Assembly: GCF_011007365.1 (NCBI RefSeq)
Contig: NZ_WFKM01000003.1
Coordinates: 513,513-577,512 of the forward strand
Direction of reading: 5' to 3'
DNA: 64,000 bases
DNA from: Sphingobacterium sp. xlx-96
Lineage (GTDB): Bacteria; Bacteroidota; Bacteroidia; Sphingobacteriales; Sphingobacteriaceae
How positions within the stretch are numbered: the first letter of the stretch is position 1; each line of letters starts with the position of its first letter. Below are positions 1-8,706 of this stretch, one piece after another. The translations under genes were made by a program, and so were the position numbers. A model generated the notes under the pieces. It did no database searches, was not told the origin of the DNA, and worked only from the letters and a program-made list of their open reading frames with translations.

Positions 1-216
1 AGCTATTTTGAGAAAGAAATTGAAATTGTAAATAAAATGAAAAAAATGGAGGATAAAGAAATAAATCCTAATTTTGATTATTCTTCATTAACATCATTGT
101 CTATTGAGGCTAGAGAAAAATTACTAAAAGTAAAACCACGAACGCTGGGTCAAGCTTCACGTATATCTGGGGTTTCACCATCTGATATAAGTGTATTAAT
201 GGTTCATATGAGCTAA
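1..216 (+). CDS. mnmG: MnmG (GidA), 3' end only
   Basis: This is the last 71 codons of an ORF that enters from the left edge and stops at TAA 214-216. The C-terminus reads as the helical tail of MnmG: an [15 protein letters not shown] stretch (here [15 protein letters not shown]) preceded by LSIEAREKL and KPRTLGQ. MnmG is the FAD-dependent partner of MnmE that installs the (carboxymethyl)aminomethyl group on wobble U34 of certain tRNAs. Only the MnmE/tRNA-interacting C-terminal domain is present, so the FAD domain cannot be checked. mnmG (gidA) is often near the replication origin in bacteria, which fits the oriC candidate 4 kb downstream. Confidence 0.85.
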   Translation, partial: SYFEKEIEIVNKMKKMEDKEINPNFDYSSLTSLSIEAREKLLKVKPRTLGQASRISGVSPSDISVLMVHMS

Positions 217-292
217 ATAACTACATATCAACACATTACACAAAATATAGTAGAATTAAAACAAAGCGATATAAGAGAATATTTCTATAATT

Positions 293-1975
293 ATGACACA
301 AGAGTCCATGAATAAAAAAAATTCAATAAAAGGCTTAAAAACAAGCTTATTTCAAAAATTAGTAATTTTAGGTTTCACTTTTCTTATATCGCTTACATTT
401 TTTCGCTGTGCAAACATGCAAAGACCAACGGGAGGGCCAAAAGACTCTCTCCCTCCCAAAATATTGAATGAGTCGCCGACAAACTATTCTACAAACTTTA
501 AAGCAAACGAAATTGTACTTACACTTGATGAATACATCAAGCTTAATAACCAATTCAAAGAGTTTAGTATTTCTCCAGATCTCGACAAACAGCCAGAATA
601 TAAAATAAGAAAAAAAACACTGCACATTTTATTGCCGGATTCATTAGAAAAAAACACGACCTATACAATAAATTTCGGAAAAGGCCTTGTAGATTACAAC
701 GAAGGAAATCCTATTCTTAACTATAATTACGTGTTTGCCACCGGGCCAGAACTCGACTCTTTACAAATCAAAGGATCAGTCACTAACGCTTTCACAAAGG
801 TATTTGATGAAAAAATCGATAAAGACGTAAAAGTCTTACTTATTCCAACCAGTCAAGACAGCATATTTGGAAAACGTAAAGCAAATATCTTTACGTTAGT
901 GGATTCTTCAGGAAACTTTACATTCCGGAACCTTAAAGAAGATACCTATCGTATATATGCCTTACAAGAACAAAATAACGACCGAATATATAACAATCCA
1001 GAAGAATCGATAGGCTTTATAAAAGACAGTATTGTACTGAATAGCAACGTATCAGGTATAAAAATAGCATATTCGAAAGGAAAGCCAGAAAAATTCAGAA
1101 CAATTGAAAAAAAGATCGAAAAAAATGGTAGAGTGCTGTTAACGTTCAATCAACCTATTGATAATCCAAATATCACTATAATAGATCCAGCAATTCAATC
1201 TAGCGCACATTCCATTAGCTATTCAAATGACAAAGATTCAGCTTTCGCATTTATAAATAAACTGGATTTTGATTCTATTAAGTTCCAAATTGCGGATAGT
1301 AATCTTGTATTAGACACGGTGTTAATCCGACGATCCAAAAACGAAAAATACGAAAGATTTATAGAACCCCTATTAAACATCAGTAATAAAGTAGACAAAA
1401 TAAAACATATCACGTTAACAAGTATCTATCCAATTGCAACTGTAGATAAAAATAAAATAATACTAAACGAGGATAGTACTTCTAGACGCAACTTCCAACT
1501 GCAACAGGATAGTATACTCAAAAACCAATATCATATACGTTTCAATTGGAAACCGAACAAGAACTATGAACTTATTTTGGAAGAAAAGGCTATCTTAAGT
1601 CCATTTGAAGACTTCAATAAAGAATTCAAAATTAAGTTTACGCTGGATCAATCAGAGAATTATGGTGACATTAAATTCAAGATAGCTGGCGTGGAAAAAG
1701 ACGTACAATACATTGTACAGCTTATAGATGAGAAAAAGGAAAAAGTTTATGATTCGCGTATCTTGATCAATATGGAAGAAATAGCATACAATAAATTTCA
1801 AGGGGGAAAATATAGCCTACGGATCATAAAAGATCTAAACAAAAACAAAAGATGGGATGGCGCTGATGTATACAAGAAACAGCAAGCCGAACCGATATGG
1901 TACTTGGATAAAGCTTTTACAATCCGTGCAAATTGGGAGCAAAGCGAAAATATAGTACTTAAATTTGACGATTAG
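293..1975 (+). CDS. Ig-like (SbsA/Big_5-type) domain lipoprotein
   Basis: A 560-residue exported protein. Residues 20-38 form a hydrophobic signal segment ending at Cys39 (FFRC), a loose lipobox, so it is probably a lipoprotein. Residues about 55-150 match the bacterial Ig-like fold seen in SbsA/Big_5 domains: PPKI, then a run of short beta strands, TYTINFG, and FATG at the domain end. The rest is beta-rich, and the C-terminus carries an RIIKDLNKNKRWDGADVY segment, a pattern common in Bacteroidota Ig-like proteins. The role is unknown; a cell-envelope function is inferred. An alternative start is ATG 308. The gene is convergent with the gamma-carbonic anhydrase gene, 13 bases apart. Asn/Lys-rich codons give a strong A and C bias on this strand. 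Confidence 0.7.
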   Translation: MTQESMNKKNSIKGLKTSLFQKLVILGFTFLISLTFFRCANMQRPTGGPKDSLPPKILNESPTNYSTNFKANEIVLTLDEYIKLNNQFKEFSISPDLDKQPEYKIRKKTLHILLPDSLEKNTTYTINFGKGLVDYNEGNPILNYNYVFATGPELDSLQIKGSVTNAFTKVFDEKIDKDVKVLLIPTSQDSIFGKRKANIFTLVDSSGNFTFRNLKEDTYRIYALQEQNNDRIYNNPEESIGFIKDSIVLNSNVSGIKIAYSKGKPEKFRTIEKKIEKNGRVLLTFNQPIDNPNITIIDPAIQSSAHSISYSNDKDSAFAFINKLDFDSIKFQIADSNLVLDTVLIRRSKNEKYERFIEPLLNISNKVDKIKHITLTSIYPIATVDKNKIILNEDSTSRRNFQLQQDSILKNQYHIRFNWKPNKNYELILEEKAILSPFEDFNKEFKIKFTLDQSENYGDIKFKIAGVEKDVQYIVQLIDEKKEKVYDSRILINMEEIAYNKFQGGKYSLRIIKDLNKNKRWDGADVYKKQQAEPIWYLDKAFTIRANWEQSENIVLKFDD

Positions 1976-1988
1976 TCGTTAATTCTAA

Positions 1989-2498
1989 TTACAGAAACCA
2001 AGAAGCGTACTTTACATAATTCTGCGGCAATTTCTGCAATAAATTAAGTTGCTCTTCCGTCAGTGGTTTTATTTTCTTAGCAGGTACGCCTGCATATAGA
2101 AAACCGGATTCGCATACTGTATTCTCCAATACCACGGAGCCAGCAGCAATAATAACATCTTGCTGAATATGTGCTCCGTCCATGACAATCGCTCCCATGC
2201 CGACTAATACATGACTGTCTATGATGCACCCATGCACAATTGCATTGTGCCCTATATTGACATGGGATCCAATATCTGTTCCATTACGCTCATAAGTACC
2301 GTGTATGGTTACATTGTCCTGGATATTTGAGAAATCTCCTATTTTAATATAATTAACATCACCGCGTATCACTGCATTAAACCATACGGAACAGTTTTGC
2401 CCGATTGTTACATCGCCTACAATCGTACTATTAGGAGCTAAATACGTATGATCACCTATAAAAGGAAAACTTTCTTTGACTGGAAGAATAATAGCCAT
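1989..2498 (-). CDS. Gamma-carbonic anhydrase family protein
   Basis: A 169-residue left-handed beta-helix protein built from hexapeptide repeats (V/I-G-x-x-x-x pattern) through most of its length. His66, His84 and His89 occupy the three zinc-ligand positions of the CamH/YrdA-type gamma-carbonic anhydrases (TIHG, then IGHNAIVHG). RGD (45-47) and NIQDN (58-62) are the family's conserved structural residues. The length matches the short CamH/YrdA/PaaY group, which lacks the acidic loop of archaeal Cam, so hydratase activity is possible but not certain. It sits 4 bases downstream of nadB on the same strand and is probably co-transcribed, although no functional link to NAD synthesis is evident. 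Confidence 0.85.
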   Translation of the reverse strand: MAIILPVKESFPFIGDHTYLAPNSTIVGDVTIGQNCSVWFNAVIRGDVNYIKIGDFSNIQDNVTIHGTYERNGTDIGSHVNIGHNAIVHGCIIDSHVLVGMGAIVMDGAHIQQDVIIAAGSVVLENTVCESGFLYAGVPAKKIKPLTEEQLNLLQKLPQNYVKYASWFL

Positions 2499-2502
2499 AT
2501 AT

Positions 2503-4095
2503 CTATAAAATTGTATCTGCTAATTCATTAGCATGTTCAGGATAATCTGTCGTATAATGCAATCCCCTACTTTCCTTTCGGGTCATTGCCGATTTAACAA
2601 CCAAGTACGCCACTTGTATAACATTTCTCAACTCACAAAGTTTAACAGACAATTTGGTACCTTTATAAAAGGACTCTGTCTCCTCATGTAATAGTCCAAG
2701 ACGTCGCATGGCCCGCTCCAATCGAAAATCTGATCGTACAATGCCTACGTAGTCGCTCATAAATTTCTGTGTCTCACGTAAATTATGTGTCACTAAAATA
2801 TCTTCGTTTAACAACTTTGTATTAGAATCGTCCCAATCTGGAATCCCCTCCATAAAGGAAATAGATTCAAATTTCAATTGAGCATTTAGAAAAATCCGAT
2901 GCGCATATACTGCCGCTTCCAATAAAGAATTGGAAGCCAACCTATTAGCACCATGAAGACCTGTTGATGAACACTCGCCGCAAGCATACAAATTACCTAT
3001 AGAACTAGCACCAAACTCATCGACCATTATACCTCCACAAAGGTAATGAGCAGCAGGTGTAACAGGAATAAAATCATTTGTCATATCCAATCCGATGGAT
3101 AAACACTTCTCATAAATATTTGGGAAATGTGATAACAAATCGGCTTTATTTTTATGAGTAATGTCGAGGTAGACGTAGTCCAAACCTGACAATTTCATTT
3201 CGGTATCGATCGCTCTAGCGACTATATCACGTGGAGCCAAAGAACCTCGATCATCATACTCCTCCATAAAGGAATCACCATTCTGTCTTCTCAAAACCCC
3301 ACCAAAACCTCTTACAGCCTCAGATATAAGAAATGCCGGATACTCGCTCGGGTTATATAACGAAGTGGGATGAAATTGGATAAACTCCATATTACGAACC
3401 TTGCCTTTTGCTCGATAAACCATAGCAATTCCATCTCCGGTAGCTATTATTGGATTTGTCGTACTGGAATATACATGCCCAGCACCCCCCGTTGCCATCA
3501 ATGTTACTTTCGCGAGAAACTTTTCCACATTGTTGGTATAAGTGTTAAAAGCATAAATACCATAACATACAATATTGTTAGACCGCTTATCCACATGTTG
3601 ACCCAAATGATGTTGCGTAATAAGATCTACTGCAAAATAATGTGTTAATATCTCAATATTGGGTTCTTGGTGAACCTTTTCCAACAAAGCTCGTTCGATC
3701 TCATACCCCGTAATATCCTTATAATGAAGGATTCTGTGTTCAGAATGCCCTCCTTCTTTGGCTAAATCATAACTACCAGAATCCTCTCTATCAAAGGAAG
3801 TTCCGTAAGCTATTAATTCGTCGATACGTGCCGGACCTTCCTTTATCACGTTTTCCACAACATGTGAATCACAAAGACCATCACCAGCAATTAACGTATC
3901 CTGGATATGCTTTTCAAAACTATCACTATTATCTGTCACCACAGCCACACCGCCTTGTGCGTATTTTGTATTGGACTCATCCTCATTAGACTTAGTGACT
4001 ATCAGTACCTTACCTAACTTGGCTGCTTTCAATGCAAAACTCAACCCTGCAATTCCCGAGCCTACTATTAAAAAGTCAACCTTTCTCTCCGACAT
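2503..4095 (-). CDS. nadB: L-aspartate oxidase
   Basis: NadB oxidises L-aspartate to iminoaspartate with FAD, the first step of de novo NAD synthesis; NadA then condenses iminoaspartate with dihydroxyacetone phosphate. From ATG 4095 the protein is 530 residues, the usual size. It starts MSERKVDFLIVGSGIAG, placing the GxGxxG FAD motif at residues 12-17. Further family signatures are the KYAQGGVA segment, the FHPTSL motif and GLHGANRLASNSLLEA near residue 365. An in-frame extension upstream to 4131 adds 12 non-conserved residues and is rejected. The gene runs leftward from the proposed oriC, divergent from nadA, and shares its promoter region with the origin. Confidence 0.96.
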   Translation of the reverse strand: MSERKVDFLIVGSGIAGLSFALKAAKLGKVLIVTKSNEDESNTKYAQGGVAVVTDNSDSFEKHIQDTLIAGDGLCDSHVVENVIKEGPARIDELIAYGTSFDREDSGSYDLAKEGGHSEHRILHYKDITGYEIERALLEKVHQEPNIEILTHYFAVDLITQHHLGQHVDKRSNNIVCYGIYAFNTYTNNVEKFLAKVTLMATGGAGHVYSSTTNPIIATGDGIAMVYRAKGKVRNMEFIQFHPTSLYNPSEYPAFLISEAVRGFGGVLRRQNGDSFMEEYDDRGSLAPRDIVARAIDTEMKLSGLDYVYLDITHKNKADLLSHFPNIYEKCLSIGLDMTNDFIPVTPAAHYLCGGIMVDEFGASSIGNLYACGECSSTGLHGANRLASNSLLEAAVYAHRIFLNAQLKFESISFMEGIPDWDDSNTKLLNEDILVTHNLRETQKFMSDYVGIVRSDFRLERAMRRLGLLHEETESFYKGTKLSVKLCELRNVIQVAYLVVKSAMTRKESRGLHYTTDYPEHANELADTIL

Positions 4096-4131
4096 AAAAA
4101 ACTTAAACTTATAACCTATATACGTTAACAA

Positions 4132-4575
4132 ATTAACAAAATATGTGGAAAACGTGTAAATAATTAGTGAATTAAATTTGAAAACTATTTTTTACTCCAC
4201 AATCCACATAAAATACACACATATCAACAGGTATAATTAGACAAATATGAAGAGGATATTAACAAATTGTAAACATAAATCAACTCACAACTTAATATGG
4301 AAAAAATAAAAGTAGAAAAATTACAGTATTGAAAATCAATGTATATCACCTACAAATCTGTTGATAACTTGTTGATAAAATAGGATTATCTCAAAAATAA
4401 AATAAAATATATGTCACTTATCCCCATTTTCCACAGACTAATAAACAATAAGTTCGATTTATATAAAATAGATTATTAATTATTGAAAAAAAGGAATGTG
4501 GATTTCGTTTGAATTTCTTTGTTTACTTTTGTGATGTTGATTTAGTCCCATTGATTGACATATTAAAGAAGAGAG
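4132..4575. other. oriC: Candidate chromosomal replication origin (oriC)
   Basis: This gene-free, strongly AT-rich spacer (about 480 bases between the nadB and nadA start codons) carries a cluster of 9-mers close to the DnaA box TTATCCACA. On the minus strand there are two TTATCAACA copies (4359-4367 and 4370-4378, 11 bases apart) and TTTTCCACA (4144-4152). On the plus strand there are ATATCAACA (4221-4229), TTATCCCCA (4418-4426) and TTTTCCACA (4427-4435). A weaker TGTGGATTT lies at 4497-4505. A/T-only stretches around 4380-4410 and 4440-4490 could be the unwinding element. The plus strand favours C over G to the left (in 1141-1200, C 14 and G 4, inside a plus-strand gene) and G over C to the right (in 5701-5760, G 19 and C 9, also in a plus-strand gene). 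This is the pattern expected at an origin. Confidence 0.65.
4524..4531 (+). promoter_or_regulatory. Candidate -7 box for nadA
   Basis: TACTTTTG matches the Bacteroidota -7 consensus TAnnTTTG. It lies 44 bases before the nadA start codon, inside the right end of the proposed oriC. No convincing TTTG -33 box is found 19-21 bases upstream, so this is a one-box call. Confidence 0.4.
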
Positions 4576-5574
4576 ATGAATATTACTTTTGAGAGAGACT
4601 TAGAAGCCAAAGGCTTTGTCGATGTACCTATTGATCCGAGTATTGATTTGGTCGATGAAATAAAAAGACTGAAAAAAGAAAAGAATGCTGTTATTCTTGC
4701 GCATTATTATCAAGAGTCTGAAATACAAGATTTGGCAGATTATATTGGTGATAGTTTAGGTTTATCGCAGCAGGCTGCAAAGACAGATGCCGATGTAATC
4801 GTATTTGCAGGAGTTCATTTTATGGCAGAGACAGCTAAAATATTGTCCCCGAGTAAAAAAGTATTGTTGCCAGACCTAAAAGCGGGATGCTCACTGTCCG
4901 ACAGTTGTCCACCACATTTGTTTGCAAAATTTAAAGAGCAATATCCAGATCATCTGGTGATTACCTATGTGAACTGTACAGCGGAATTAAAAGCACTTTC
5001 GGATATTGTATGTACTTCGAGTAATGCAGTACAGATTGTTGAAAGTTTGCCTATCGATCAAAAGATTATTTTTGGCCCGGATAAAAACTTAGGTGACTAC
5101 GTAAAGAAGAAGACTGGAAGGGATCTGGTATTGTGGAATGGTGCATGCATGGTGCATGAAATCTTTTCCCAAGAGAAAATAGAACGTTTACGTGGTGAAT
5201 ATCCAGATGCTAAATTTATTGCACATCCCGAATGTGAAGAGCATATCTTGCGTGAAGCTGATTATATCGGATCTACATCCGGAATGTTAAAGTTTACCAT
5301 AGAAGATGCTAGCCAAACCTTTATTGTAGCGACGGAATCGGGTATTTTGCACCAGATGCAGAAGGCCAGTCCTAATAAAAAGTTTATCCCTGCTCCGCCA
5401 AACAATGCCTGCGCCTGCAATGATTGCCCACATATGAAACTAAATACATTGGAGAAGTTGTACAATTGCCTCTATTATGAGCAACCTGAGATTATCCTTC
5501 CTGAAGATGTGATTTTTAGAGCTCAGAAGCCTATTGAACGTATGTTGGAAATCTCAGCAAAATTGGGTTTGTAA
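4576..5574 (+). CDS. nadA: Quinolinate synthase
   Basis: NadA makes quinolinate from iminoaspartate and dihydroxyacetone phosphate, using a [4Fe-4S] cluster. The 332-residue protein has the family motifs in order: AHYYQ (42-46), the [13 protein letters not shown] segment, AGCSLSDSC (Cys105), WNGACMVHE (Cys191) and ACNDCPHMK (Cys281/Cys284). Cys105, Cys191 and one of the last pair are the expected cluster ligands. It is divergent from nadB across the proposed origin; with nadB and nadD (27439-28020) the window holds three of the NAD pathway genes. thiL follows after 30 bases and may be in the same transcript. Confidence 0.96.
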   Translation: MNITFERDLEAKGFVDVPIDPSIDLVDEIKRLKKEKNAVILAHYYQESEIQDLADYIGDSLGLSQQAAKTDADVIVFAGVHFMAETAKILSPSKKVLLPDLKAGCSLSDSCPPHLFAKFKEQYPDHLVITYVNCTAELKALSDIVCTSSNAVQIVESLPIDQKIIFGPDKNLGDYVKKKTGRDLVLWNGACMVHEIFSQEKIERLRGEYPDAKFIAHPECEEHILREADYIGSTSGMLKFTIEDASQTFIVATESGILHQMQKASPNKKFIPAPPNNACACNDCPHMKLNTLEKLYNCLYYEQPEIILPEDVIFRAQKPIERMLEISAKLGL

Positions 5575-5604
5575 TAAATAAATTAAGAAAATTGCGTCAA
5601 AAAT

Positions 5605-6645
5605 ATGTTTGATAATATAGACAAGACAAATATAAGTGAATTAGGAGAGTTTGGTTTAATAGAACATCTTACTCAAGCTGTCGAATTAACCGAAACTTCA
5701 ACGGTTAAGGGGATCGGAGACGATGCTGCAGTACTGGACTTTGCTAATAAGAAGACTTTGATTTCTACAGATCTTTTGTTGGAGGGTGTTCACTTTGATT
5801 TGCGTTATGTTCCTTTAAAACATCTGGGCTATAAAGCTGTACAGGTCAATTTAAGCGATATTTATGCAATGAACGGGATGGCCTCGCAAATTACTTTTTC
5901 AATTGGTCTTTCATCCAAATTTCCATTAGAAGCTGTTGAAGAAATCTACGAGGGAGCCTTAATTGCCTGTAAAAAGTTTAATGTTGATTTAATCGGCGGT
6001 GATACTTCTGCTTCGGCACAAGGATTGGTTATTTCTGTAACCAGTATTGGTTATGTCGATGAGGGAGACATCGCGTACCGATCCGGTGCAAAAGAGGGAG
6101 ATTTGCTATGTGTCTCTGGGGATCTCGGCGGGGCCTATGTAGGATTACAGTTATTGGAGCGCGAAAAGAAAATTTATTTGGAGAACCCTAATATTCAACC
6201 CGATTTAGAAGGAAAGGACTATATTGTCGAGCGGCAGTTGAAACCTGAGGCGCGAAAAGATGTTGTTCAGCTATTGGATGCGTTGCACGTGAAACCTCAT
6301 GCAATGATTGATGTTTCCGATGGGTTAGCTTCTGAAATTCTTCATGTTTGCAAAGCTTCAAATGTAGGTTGTAGGCTTTATGAAGATAAAATACCTATTG
6401 ATCCAATGACTTATGAGACTGCTCGGGAATTTGGATTGGATCCTACTGTATGTGCACTAAGCGGAGGAGAAGATTATGAACTTTTATTTACGGTACCACA
6501 ATCTGATTATGATAAAATAAAAGGACAATTGGATATTTCTGTAATCGGCTATATAACAGAGGTTTCTGCAGGATGTGCGATGATATCTAAGTCGGGACAT
6601 GAGCACGAAATTAAAGCACAAGGATGGAATGCTTTTAATAAATAG
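5605..6645 (+). CDS. thiL: Thiamine-monophosphate kinase
   Basis: ThiL phosphorylates thiamine monophosphate to the active cofactor thiamine diphosphate. The 346-residue protein has the ATP/Mg motifs of the PurM/ThiL fold: GIGDDAAVL (37-45), STDLLLEGVHFD (54-65), a DLIGGDTSAS segment near 133, VSDGLASEI near 238 and GGEDYELLFT near 290. It lies 30 bases downstream of nadA and could be co-transcribed. No other thiamine-synthesis gene adjoins it; a thiamine-pyrophosphokinase-like gene lies far away at 38068. Confidence 0.94.
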   Translation: MFDNIDKTNISELGEFGLIEHLTQAVELTETSTVKGIGDDAAVLDFANKKTLISTDLLLEGVHFDLRYVPLKHLGYKAVQVNLSDIYAMNGMASQITFSIGLSSKFPLEAVEEIYEGALIACKKFNVDLIGGDTSASAQGLVISVTSIGYVDEGDIAYRSGAKEGDLLCVSGDLGGAYVGLQLLEREKKIYLENPNIQPDLEGKDYIVERQLKPEARKDVVQLLDALHVKPHAMIDVSDGLASEILHVCKASNVGCRLYEDKIPIDPMTYETAREFGLDPTVCALSGGEDYELLFTVPQSDYDKIKGQLDISVIGYITEVSAGCAMISKSGHEHEIKAQGWNAFNK

Positions 6646-6701
6646 GCAAGCCTTATGAAATAAGTAAATTGAAAGTCCAGATTACGATATATATATAATT
6701 C

Positions 6702-6734
6702 TTGCTAATTTTGTGGCTTAAATTGCTAATTTTG
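6702..6734 (+). repeat. Direct repeat TTGCTAATTTTG with 21-base period, containing two -7 boxes
   Basis: The 12-mer TTGCTAATTTTG occurs at 6702-6713 and again at 6723-6734, exactly 21 bases apart, 28 bases before the acetoacetate-CoA ligase start. Each copy contains TAATTTTG, a match to the Bacteroidota -7 consensus. The repeat may be two stacked promoters or two operator half-sites on the same face of the helix. Confidence 0.45.
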
Positions 6735-6761
6735 CAATTGTAATAGCCGAAAATAAACATT

Positions 6762-8672
6762 ATGAGCAAAGCTTTATGGACACCGCCGTCCGAGTATATA
6801 CAAAAGTCTGGACTTTTTAATTATCAACAATTTTTAGAATCTAAAAAGGGAAGGAAATTTTCTTCTTATCATGATTTACACCAATGGTCTATTGATAATC
6901 TTGATGAATTTTGGACCAGTGTACTCTCCTATTTTGAGATATCTTATTCTGGAACGTATAATCAAAGCATATCTTGGGATTCTAAATCAGATGATTTTAT
7001 TGATACACAGTGGTTTGAGGGAATAGAACTAAGTTATTCGGAGCATATTTTCAAACAGACGACTACAGAACGGCCAGCATTGAAATTCGCCAGCGAGTCG
7101 ATAGGATATGAAGAAATATCCTGGCTGGAATTGACAGAGATGGTAAGTCGCATTCAACAATTTCTCGTTGAAAAGGATGTAAAAAGAGGAGATCGTGTTG
7201 CAGCCGTTTTAAATAATACCATTGAAACAATTGCTATATTTTTAGCAGTCAACTCATTAGGAGCTATATGGTCTTGTTGTTCTCCTGATTTTGGAGATGT
7301 TAGCATTTCCGAACGATTTACACAAATAAAGCCTAAAGTACTCTTTATAGAGACGTCCTATCAATACAACGAAAGGATATTTTCTAAATTAGACACACTT
7401 GAAAGGTTAAAGACTGATCTGGTGGATCTTTCTGCAATTGTCCAAGTGTATGAAGAAGATTGGAAGAAAATTATATTTGGATATGTCCCTAAGAAGTTAA
7501 CCTTTACACGTGTTCCGTTTTCACATCCCATATGGATATTGTATTCCTCTGGAACGACAGGAAAGCCTAAGGCTATTACCCATAGTACAGGTGGAAATTT
7601 GTTAGAGCATTTTAAAGCTCTGGTTTTGCATCAAAATGTACAGGTTGGCGAAAATTTTCTCTGGTATACAACGACAGGATGGATGATGTGGAACTATGCA
7701 TTATCTTCTTTATTGTGCGGCGCTACGCTGTGTCTATTTGATGGCATTATCAATCATAATAAGCACCTTACTTTTTGGACTTTTTTGAAGCGTGCCAAGG
7801 TAGATCATTTAGGTGCAGGTGCCGTCTACTTTAGTTCTTTAGAGGGATTGGAAGTAAAGGATTATAGTCCAAAAGTAATAGGATCTACAGGTTCTCCATT
7901 ACCTGTGGCTACTTTTGAAGATTTACAACGTAAGTTTCCAGAGGTTCATATCGTGTCCTTGAGTGGAGGGACAGATGTTTGTTCGGCTTTTTTATCAGGA
8001 TGTCCTATCCTACCTGTTTACGCTGGAATGCTTCAGTGTAGGACATTGGGATCTGATATAGTAGCTTATAACGATGAGGGGACCTCAGTATATGATGAGG
8101 TCGGCGAGTTAGTAATCCGCAAACCCATGCCATCTATGCCCCTATGTTTTTGGAACGATGTGGATAATGTAAAATATCATGAAAGCTATTTTGACCGTTT
8201 TCCAGCAGTGTGGAGTCATGGAGACTGGATAAAGATAAATGAGGAGGGTATTGTGATTTATGGTAGGTCGGACGCGACGTTAAACCGTGGTGGCGTACGT
8301 ATCGGAACGGCAGAAATATATAATGCAGTGAATAGTTTACCCGATATTAAGGATAGTCTGGTTATATGTATCGATTATGAAAGCGGAGCATCATCTATGC
8401 TATTATTTGTGCAGTTGGAGGATGATTTTAGCTTTACAGAAGATTTAAAAGATAATATAAAGCGAACTTTAAGAAGTCAATATAGTCCAAGACATGTCCC
8501 TGATTCGATTTATAGTGTTTCTGATATTCCTTATACCTTAAGTGGGAAAAAGCTAGAGCTTCCTATCAAGAAAATTTTTTCGGGATCCGACGTTAGTAAG
8601 GTCGTTTCGAAGGATATTATGCGCAATCCTGAATCGTTAAAGAATTATGTCGATATTTACAAAAGTATTTAG
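6762..8672 (+). CDS. Acetoacetate--CoA ligase
   Basis: An ANL-superfamily adenylate-forming enzyme of 636 residues that activates acetoacetate to acetoacetyl-CoA. An ACS-like N-terminal region comes first, then AVNSLGAIWSCCSPDFG (acetoacetyl-CoA synthetase type), the ATP-binding P-loop YSSGTTGKPKAITH around residue 260, and the C-terminal lid with TLSGKK (catalytic Lys) near residue 595. Acetoacetate is an end product of leucine degradation through HMG-CoA lyase, encoded nearby at 11593, so the enzyme fits the cluster. It converges on the carboxylase gene, and a shared 18-bp hairpin covers the 3' end. Confidence 0.93.
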   Translation: MSKALWTPPSEYIQKSGLFNYQQFLESKKGRKFSSYHDLHQWSIDNLDEFWTSVLSYFEISYSGTYNQSISWDSKSDDFIDTQWFEGIELSYSEHIFKQTTTERPALKFASESIGYEEISWLELTEMVSRIQQFLVEKDVKRGDRVAAVLNNTIETIAIFLAVNSLGAIWSCCSPDFGDVSISERFTQIKPKVLFIETSYQYNERIFSKLDTLERLKTDLVDLSAIVQVYEEDWKKIIFGYVPKKLTFTRVPFSHPIWILYSSGTTGKPKAITHSTGGNLLEHFKALVLHQNVQVGENFLWYTTTGWMMWNYALSSLLCGATLCLFDGIINHNKHLTFWTFLKRAKVDHLGAGAVYFSSLEGLEVKDYSPKVIGSTGSPLPVATFEDLQRKFPEVHIVSLSGGTDVCSAFLSGCPILPVYAGMLQCRTLGSDIVAYNDEGTSVYDEVGELVIRKPMPSMPLCFWNDVDNVKYHESYFDRFPAVWSHGDWIKINEEGIVIYGRSDATLNRGGVRIGTAEIYNAVNSLPDIKDSLVICIDYESGASSMLLFVQLEDDFSFTEDLKDNIKRTLRSQYSPRHVPDSIYSVSDIPYTLSGKKLELPIKKIFSGSDVSKVVSKDIMRNPESLKNYVDIYKSI

Positions 8673-8699
8673 GGCTGTAACACAGCCCTAAATACTTTT
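8661..8699. terminator. Bidirectional intrinsic terminator
   Basis: A perfect 18-bp stem (8661-8678 with 8682-8699) around the 3-base loop AAC, with AAAA/TTTT at the stem base. It sits between two convergent genes and includes the last codons and TAG stop of the acetoacetate-CoA ligase. Confidence 0.85.
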
Positions 8700-8706
8700 G
8701 TAAATA

